From the NCBI GenBank assembly GCA_025175895.1, contig CM045997.1, positions 105,014,479 through 105,078,478 of the forward strand: a DNA stretch of 64,000 bases. The letters are read 5' to 3'. Positions 62,301 through 64,000 of the stretch are shown in pieces (the stretch's first letter is position 1; each line of letters starts with the position of its first letter). Made by a program: the position numbers and the translations under genes. The stretch comes from Wurfbainia villosa (Eukaryota > Streptophyta > Magnoliopsida > Zingiberales > Zingiberaceae). The notes below the pieces were generated by a model that was not told the origin of the DNA, did no database searches, and was given only the letters and a program-made list of their open reading frames with translations.

Positions 62301-63885
62301 CTTGTAATCGTTCAAAGGATAATGCAACTTCATAGTGCGATGATAGTACATCTTAACCTCTTTTTGAATGTTAGGATGGAGTCCTTTAATAAAAATATTT
62401 AACAATTTTCGTAATAATCAATCATAAGTTTAGTTAAAGAGTTGAAGAAAACGACTATGATATTCTGCTACTGTTGTGATCTACTGAATTTTGGATAACT
62501 CTTCATCTATATTGTCATACTCTTAAGGGGTGAAACAAGTTAAAAAACCATCTACAAACTTCTCCCATATTGCAAATCCATGACATGACTTGAATAATTG
62601 ATACCATTGGAGAGTCTTCCTATCCATATGCAAAGAAGCTATCTCCACCTTGGAATCATTTGGTGTGTCGTGTTGAAGAAAAAATCCTTTAGCTTTCGAA
62701 ATAAATTAGGTAGGATCTCTACTTATCCAATACAGAAATTCATCTTTTATCTCATAAGATCTCAAGTATATTGATATACGAAATCTTCCTGTCATCATGT
62801 TAGAATTGACCGAGAATTTTTTATATAATATTTCTCTCTTCTTTTTTTAGCTAATAGCCTAATAGAAATTTAAAAATAAGATAATTTTAAAGTTTTGTAT
62901 ATAAAATAAAATTGTAACGGTGTAAGAGAGATTTAAACTCGAGCTATTGAACACTCCAATACTTGATGCTCAAGGATGATGATGATGGTGGTGGTGATCC
63001 TCGTTGTCATACCAAGTTGATAGAAACTCGTGTCCTTTCTTGTAAGGAAATTTAAAAAAAAAAAAGATGAAAAGGGGGGAGGAGAGGAGGGGGTAGATAA
63101 TCACTTTGAGGGGATCGACCTCTTATATAATGTCTCTATATAGCCATATAACACTTTGTCAATATAAAACTTATTAATAAATCTAATGATTTATTATAAT
63201 ATCTTGGAAGGGTAAATAATAATATATCTCATGACTTATTCTAAATTATAATATTTTAAAAGAGGAGATTAATAACAAATCTAATAGCCTATTCTAAAGG
63301 ATAATATTTTGAAGGGTATTTGGGGATCATATCAGATTTGATAGATTAAAGAACAACATGATTCAAATTATATTGTCATTTGGTACATATAGTGTGCTGA
63401 CGGGATCTTCAATGTTAGGGGATTGATAAATCCGTTTGGATTTCTTCATATAGTGGAAGATGGATGAACCTTATTATTTTCCCCATACCTTGTTCCTTGA
63501 GCTAATGTGAATATTATTTTGTTGTCAAAGATACAAATGGTGTGGAATAATTGAGTGGTATCTTATCTCTCTTTTGCATAACAACGAAGAGCATCTCGAG
63601 TGCGGATTATGTTCTTCGATCGACTCAGAGAGACAAAAACAATTGCAAAATCACGTTTCTTACAAGACAAGGAGCCAAAATCCAAGTCTTGTTCTAAAAT
63701 AACTATTAAAGTTCATCTGCAAAACCAATAAATCAGCATTTGACCGGAAACAAAAAATTTCGAAATGATTGATATATAAAGCCCTGACCTGTGTCGCACT
63801 TCCATCGGATCTATCTCAGGGAATAAATTGGGCATGCCGTCATACACACGGTTTGCCCCTCCATCGGCAAAAACACGGAGCTTTG
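32237..63885 (-). CDS. TPK1: Thiamine pyrophosphokinase gene (five of its exons; 5' end outside window)
   Basis: Joined exons 63885-63789, 54264-54192, 53838-53737, 32728-32479 and 32358-32237 give about 213 codons and stop in TGA at 32237-32239. The enzyme transfers diphosphate from ATP to thiamine, making thiamine diphosphate and AMP; plant TPK acts in the cytosol. Family signatures in order are ADGGANR, IKGDMDSIRPEVKEFY, DQDTTDLHKC, ILVAGALGGRFDHEAGNINV, EIHIQSSVEGPHCGL, GLQWDL and LISTSNIV. Plant TPKs are about 260 residues, so roughly 45 N-terminal residues are missing to the right. All four introns have GT-AG borders and the phases agree, with no stop or frameshift, so the gene looks functional. 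Intron lengths are 9524, 353, 21008 and 120 bp; both giants are transposon-filled. Confidence 0.93.
32479..32728 (-). CDS. TPK1: TPK exon with GALGGRFDH and GLQWDL motifs
   Basis: 250 nt, 83 codons plus one base. It starts FCILVAGALGGRFDHEAGNI, continues through IRIVLLSDDCLIHLLPKTH and EIHIQSSVEGPHCGL, and ends STTTTGLQWDL. It covers the end of the catalytic domain and most of the thiamine-binding domain. The acceptor is CTTCACAG; the donor GATTTGA/GTTACT is weaker than the others. Confidence 0.94.
33380..33933 (+). mobile_element. LTR fragment (3' part) of a gag-only element
   Basis: Ends TTCGATGTAACA followed by a primer site. It aligns loosely with 48056-48497 (shared AAGCTTTCATTGTAATCCTTG, CTCCACCTTCAG and TAATTGTGCTTGTAA words). 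CTATAAAAGAGG at about 33546-33557 is a plausible TATA box. The start is not clear; the 5' part seen at 37025-37980 is not found upstream, so this LTR is probably truncated on the left. Confidence 0.65.
33936..33950 (+). other. Primer-binding site, tRNA-Met-like
   Basis: TGGTATCAAGACTTG lies two bases after the LTR end (GTAACA). The first eight bases match the tRNA-Met complement; the rest has decayed. Confidence 0.65.
33987..34810 (+). pseudogene. Gag remnant, gag-only element
   Basis: The ATG at 33987 starts a Met-Ala-Lys frame with FWERRMEVW (the W-centred gag start), soon interrupted by stops. The frame at 34217-34489 gives 90 codons with DIKVF-like VFNDVRDMWKQVVSVY and a Glu/Lys-rich acidic region, as in the gag at 22687. 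The knuckle region near 34580 is degenerate. Polymerase is absent downstream. Confidence 0.6.
34870..35381 (-). mobile_element. LTR fragment in reverse orientation
   Basis: Contains TCTTTGGCTACATATCAAAACTTATG followed by CACCAAGGAG, plus CAAGTCATCCTTTAG text, matching the outer part of the minus-strand LTR ending at 52679. No TSD or opposite end is visible, so it is a fragment. Confidence 0.5.
35390..36096. mobile_element. hAT-like non-autonomous DNA element
   Basis: The terminal inverted repeats are CAAGGTTTAAAATTTCGAC and, at the other end, the complement of CAAGGTATTAAATATTGAC. The flanks CCTTCATA (35382-35389) and CCTTCGTA (36097-36104) are an 8-bp duplication with one mismatch. 707 bp. 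The interior is an AT-rich half (with a short TA run at about 35778-35792) and a GATCGC/GCGATCGC-rich half. No transposase is encoded. Confidence 0.7.
36105..37024. other. Unassigned stretch before the 3' LTR
   Basis: No coding signal. The end, GTCAAACATCAAAAAGTTAGTGAT, resembles a decayed purine tract of the gag-only family, so the stretch is probably the tail of that element's internal region; this is inference. Confidence 0.45.
37981..42318 (-). mobile_element. Ty1/copia element 1 (Ale-like), degenerate
   Basis: Two short LTRs, 37981-38119 (3' LTR) and 42155-42318 (5' LTR), each starting on the plus strand with TGTTAAACTTGAGACG. The minus strand has a tRNA-Met primer site next to 42155 (TGGTATCAGAG) and a TTTGAGGAG tract next to the 3' LTR. 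LTRs of about 150 bp and a copia gene order suggest the Ale/Retrofit branch. The 5' LTR is longer because of a TATCCTATTATTAAGGATC-type duplication. No TSD: ATAGT lies on the left, but copia-derived text adjoins the right end. Confidence 0.85.
38120..42140 (-). pseudogene. Gag-pol of copia element 1, broken
   Basis: In minus-strand order: gag (FLAGLSPEFEYAKSQVLSGS; knuckle CNYYRKPGHTKFEY with two Cys lost), pre-integrase LGHPSLPLLKKLCQQYS, integrase HSDIWGP and FVDDYSLVTWLYF (40440-40310), then GCKWIFTVKVNPDGS and RLKARLVAKGYA (39290-39235). Reverse transcriptase VVYVDDIVII (about 39075) and RNase H (38125-38500; DNQASLHIASNPVFHEQTKH) follow. Several stops and frameshifts interrupt it. The RT part between LDIK and SGVDIILL is deleted (roughly 240 bp, removing the block equivalent to AFLHGDL...YGLKQSPR in element 2), so RT could not work. 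Confidence 0.88.
42319..42424 (+). pseudogene. Fragment of copia reverse transcriptase between the two copia elements
   Basis: 42331-42400 reads DEKLFEHPERYRRLVGKLNY in the plus direction, the same RT/RNase H connection segment found at 47930-48000. It lies immediately left of the 5' LTR of copia element 2, so it belongs to a third copy or to a rearranged piece of element 2. Confidence 0.75.
42741..48015 (+). pseudogene. Gag-pol of copia element 2, broken
   Basis: The ATG at 42741 starts MAESKFSITTDVV (gag). CNYCQKLGHTKFEC at about 43487-43530 is an intact CX2CX4HX4C knuckle. Then come pre-integrase LGHPSLPLLKKLYPQYS (44077) and integrase HSDIWGS and FVDDYSRVTWLYF (44230-44330). After the solo LTR, RT includes GCKWIFTIKVNPDGS (47227), LDIKNAFLHGDL, YGLKQSPR and the catalytic VVYVDDIVI (about 47673). 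Stops occur, for example, at 47187 and 47530, with a frameshift near 47810. The frame ends at TRSDIAY. This copy keeps the RT block deleted from element 1. Confidence 0.88.
44817..46695 (-). mobile_element. Solo LTR of the gag-only family inside copia element 2
   Basis: ATTCT at 44812-44816 and 46696-46700 is a perfect 5-bp duplication. Removing the insert restores the copia text GGTTATTCTCATCTTC, which element 1 shows uninterrupted near 39840. It starts TGTTG and ends CAACA. On the minus strand it has the AAAGTCCAA hairpin array (46005-46460). Near 46470-46520 a second copy of the terminal CTCGAG...GATTG text suggests an internal duplication at its 5' end. 1879 bp. Confidence 0.92.
48536..48715 (-). 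pseudogene. RTE-type non-LTR retrotransposon fragment
   Basis: The minus strand reads CDRKVPLKLKEKFYETTVKS followed by SMLHRVEC, matching the conserved C-terminal reverse-transcriptase segment (DGKVPLKLKGKFY..A.LYGAECW) of plant RTE-type elements. It is only about 180 bp and lies directly against the LTR fragment at 48711. Confidence 0.7.
48711..52679 (-). mobile_element. Gag-only LTR element, minus strand
   Basis: The 5' LTR is 51415-52679 (on minus it starts TCTTGGAACATGC and ends GTTCCAACA). A primer site, GGTATCAAAGC, adjoins it at about 51403-51414. The internal region is 48987-51414, with a TAAAAATGGGAGAT tract at 48987-49000. A 3' LTR fragment, starting TGTTGGAACATATAG, runs from 48986 down to about 48711, where it is cut by the RTE fragment. 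LTR text such as CAAGCACAA..GCCTCTAAT..TCTCGTC..CAGTCTC is shared by both LTRs. No pol is readable. Confidence 0.8.
49960..51400 (-). pseudogene. Gag remnant of the minus-strand gag-only element
   Basis: The minus frame at 50978-51172 gives FLSTIGEYKNIKDCWENMIQ plus an acidic Glu/Val tail, the equivalent of the UBN2-like part and acidic region at 22687. A knuckle lies at about 50586-50627, CFPC-stop-ERGHCHTKC, which keeps the CX2CX4HX4C spacing but contains a stop. RKLELENQALRANHE at about 49976-50020 corresponds to the coiled coil LELENQALRSRLEK of the element at 21153. Multiple stops and frameshifts are present. Confidence 0.7.
52680..53736. other. TPK intron text, nothing recognised
   Basis: Between the LTR end and the TPK donor site. 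Overlapping open frames of 60-107 codons on both strands (52737-53260) show no domain, and neither strand has convincing splice or codon signals. It may be ancient repeat or native intron. Confidence 0.5.
53737..53838 (-). CDS. TPK1: TPK exon with the DQDTTDLHKC motif
   Basis: 102 nt, 34 codons in phase 0 at both ends. It encodes GVKIEDVSYDQDTTDLHKC then VAYVCDSTDKLAKSN. DQDTTDLHKC is among the most conserved TPK segments. The acceptor is TTTTGTAG and the donor AAT/GTAAGT is a perfect consensus. The next exon is 21 kb away. Confidence 0.93.
54192..54264 (-). CDS. TPK1: TPK exon with the KGDMDSI motif
   Basis: 73 nt. Its first G completes the Arg codon begun in the previous exon; 24 codons follow, YKPDIIKGDMDSIRPEVKEF and then YVNL. 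The Asp residues of GDMDSI belong to the metal/ATP-binding region in this family. The acceptor is TTTGAAG and the donor CTG/GTAAGC. Confidence 0.93.
54265..57164. other. Left part of the 9.5-kb TPK intron, unassigned
   Basis: No transposon termini or protein motifs recognised. About 55170-55690 is pyrimidine-rich on the plus strand (CTCTCTCC-type text), which opens a 99-codon Pro/Leu/Ser frame of no recognised type. 56090-56960 is AT-rich. Confidence 0.5.
57165..57830 (-). pseudogene. RTE-type non-LTR retrotransposon, 3' fragment
   Basis: The minus strand reads, in order, DRKVAP..LKGKFYKIIVRFAML then YEAECWSMTRAHE (about 57640-57530), ILRWMCGYTKMDKIKNKNIK (about 57510-57440) and, farther on, text equivalent to the C-terminal DPY and the GTGGGATAAAGCTTA 3' end near 57190-57170. 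This is the usual C-terminus and 3' end of plant RTE elements. The 5' part is absent (5' truncation is normal for target-primed insertion), and stops are present. Confidence 0.75.
57831..59144 (-). pseudogene. Internal region and gag remnant of another minus-strand gag-only element
   Basis: Minus-strand order from 59144: primer-site remnant TTATCAAAGTCAAG, a gag-like frame with EEWECFS and NFKEWFVLRKSFNALKGKK-type text, then LIIDVPNDILYRIAKYWS (gag core). An acidic Glu/Ser region (58466-58705) follows, then a knuckle at about 58273-58315, CLTYNEKGHFHNQC, whose second Cys is Tyr, as in the copy at 23330. RDLKIEI-stop-VLRSN near 58060 is the decayed coiled coil. No pol is present. Confidence 0.7.
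59145..60880 (-). mobile_element. 5' LTR of the minus-strand gag-only element
   Basis: On minus it ends CCATTCAATCCAACA at 59145, next to the primer-site remnant. The text includes GATTGATT/AATCAATC and GACTT-rich words equivalent to the hairpin array of other family LTRs, but much decayed (60280-60780). The outer end is estimated; no TG start or TSD could be fixed, so 60880 is approximate. Confidence 0.55.
60881..61213. other. Intron text, nothing recognised
   Basis: A short stretch between two elements with no motif or coding signal. It contains GACTT/GAGTAGG direct repeats at about 61090-61140. Confidence 0.4.
61626..62222 (-). other. Remainder of the gypsy element interior
   Basis: No polymerase or integrase motif is readable. 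The opposite-strand open frame of 141 codons (61823-62248) is hydrophobic and has no homologue I recognise, so it is treated as a shadow. Confidence 0.5.
62223..62780 (-). pseudogene. Gypsy-type gag remnant
   Basis: Minus strand: AKGFFLQHDTPND, KVEIASLHMDRKTLQWYQ and WEKFVDGFLTCFT, matching the Retrotrans_gag core of plant Ty3/gypsy elements (hydrophobic helix, then the LQW and W..F motifs). This is followed by a stop-interrupted region and then MLNIFIKGLHPNIQKEVKMY. At least three stops are present; no zinc knuckle or protease follows. Confidence 0.8.
63335..63788 (-). other. TPK intron, donor-proximal part
   Basis: Unique-looking text between the gypsy element and the donor GTCAGG at 63788. 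Nothing else recognised. Confidence 0.5.
63789..63885 (-). CDS. TPK1: TPK exon with the ADGGANR motif
   Basis: 97 nt, 31 full codons with split codons at both ends. It encodes (A)KLRVFADGGANRVYDG and continues to EVRHR. The acceptor is ATCAG preceded by a TG repeat; the donor is AG/GTCAGG. ADGGANR is the conserved N-terminal segment of the TPK catalytic domain. The first nucleotide of its first codon (G for Ala) is expected from an upstream exon outside the window. Confidence 0.92.
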
Positions 63886-63891
63886 CTGATC

Positions 63892-63915
63892 TCACACACA
63901 CACACACATACACAA
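63892..63915 (-). repeat. TG-repeat next to a TPK splice acceptor
   Basis: On the minus strand a TGTGTATGTGTGTGTGTG run ends a few bases before the acceptor GAGATCAG, in the place usually taken by the pyrimidine tract. Upstream text is T/A-rich. Confidence 0.8.
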
Positions 63916-64000
63916 ATAAAAATAAAAAATAATCCCAAATCATCAATGATACGAACACCAACAGAATCCCAGGGAAAAGAAAGAGGAAGCAAAGGGGTAA
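63916..64000 (-). other. TPK upstream intron, cut by window edge
   Basis: The remaining bases are AT-rich intron sequence upstream of the first visible exon. The N-terminal exon(s) and promoter are not in the window. Confidence 0.6.

Larger units (their letters stand above)
61219..63334 (-). mobile_element. Small Ty3/gypsy element with gag only
   Basis: GATTT at 61214-61218 and 63335-63339 is a perfect 5-bp duplication. On the minus strand, the 5' LTR (63334-63018) starts TGATATGATCCCC and the 3' LTR is 61625-61219. Both share GATTTATTATTAA, AATATTATAATTTAGAATA and the CCCC-rich TTATCCC/ACCCCC block. A primer site, TTGGTATGACAACG, decayed from the tRNA-Met form, adjoins the 5' LTR. The internal region is only about 1.4 kb. 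The end of the coding part (AACCTTGAGGACAAGGTTGTT before the 3' LTR) resembles the NLEDKV terminus of gypsy polyproteins, suggesting internal loss of pol. It lies within the TPK intron. Confidence 0.88.

Overview
The window is nuclear DNA from a flowering plant with a large, repeat-rich genome. It contains plant-type LTR retrotransposons with tRNA-Met and tRNA-Asp primer-binding sites, hAT-like MITEs, an RTE-type non-LTR fragment and one plant housekeeping gene with spliceosomal introns. A monocot is my weak guess; the species cannot be fixed from the sequence alone.

The only host gene is a thiamine pyrophosphokinase (TPK) on the minus strand. Five coding exons lie at 63789-63885, 54192-54264, 53737-53838, 32479-32728 and 32237-32358. 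They join in phase with GT-AG borders into about 213 codons ending in TGA. The N-terminal exon(s) must lie to the right of base 64000. Two introns are huge, about 9.5 kb (54265-63788) and about 21 kb (32729-53736), and both are full of transposons.

Left part (1-31445), downstream of the gene: a minus-strand LTR (1-1508); an unassigned stretch; then a nested stack. A foldback-like DNA element (arms 3845-4230 and 28123-28443) was hit by a Ty3/gypsy chromovirus (4231-28122, target duplication CTGCT at both ends). Its 5' LTR was then invaded by a minus-strand, tRNA-Asp-primed Ty3/gypsy-type element without pol (6372-12913). Its 3' LTR was invaded by a gag-only Ty1/copia-type element (21153-27848). 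The two chromovirus LTRs serve as each other's empty site. A solo LTR (29245-31445, TSD ACCCT) follows, and itself carries a hAT-like MITE (30172-30769, perfect 8-bp TSD TTAAGCGA).

The 21-kb intron (32729-53736) holds remains of gag-only LTR elements on both strands, a hAT-like element (35390-36096) and two decayed Ty1/copia elements in opposite orientation (37981-42318 minus, 42425-48015 plus). The plus copia is split by a solo LTR (44817-46695, TSD ATTCT). An RTE fragment and a minus-strand gag-only element (48711-52679) follow. The 9.5-kb intron holds an RTE fragment, another minus-strand gag-only element (to about 60880) and a small minus-strand Ty3/gypsy element with gag only (61219-63334, TSD GATTT).

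No pol gene is intact anywhere; every element looks dead or dependent on partners elsewhere. A theme across the window is gag-bearing elements without pol. Several share LTRs built from short hairpin-forming repeats and CAGTCGACTG palindromes. I saw no rRNA or tRNA gene, no CRISPR array and no bacterial-type system.
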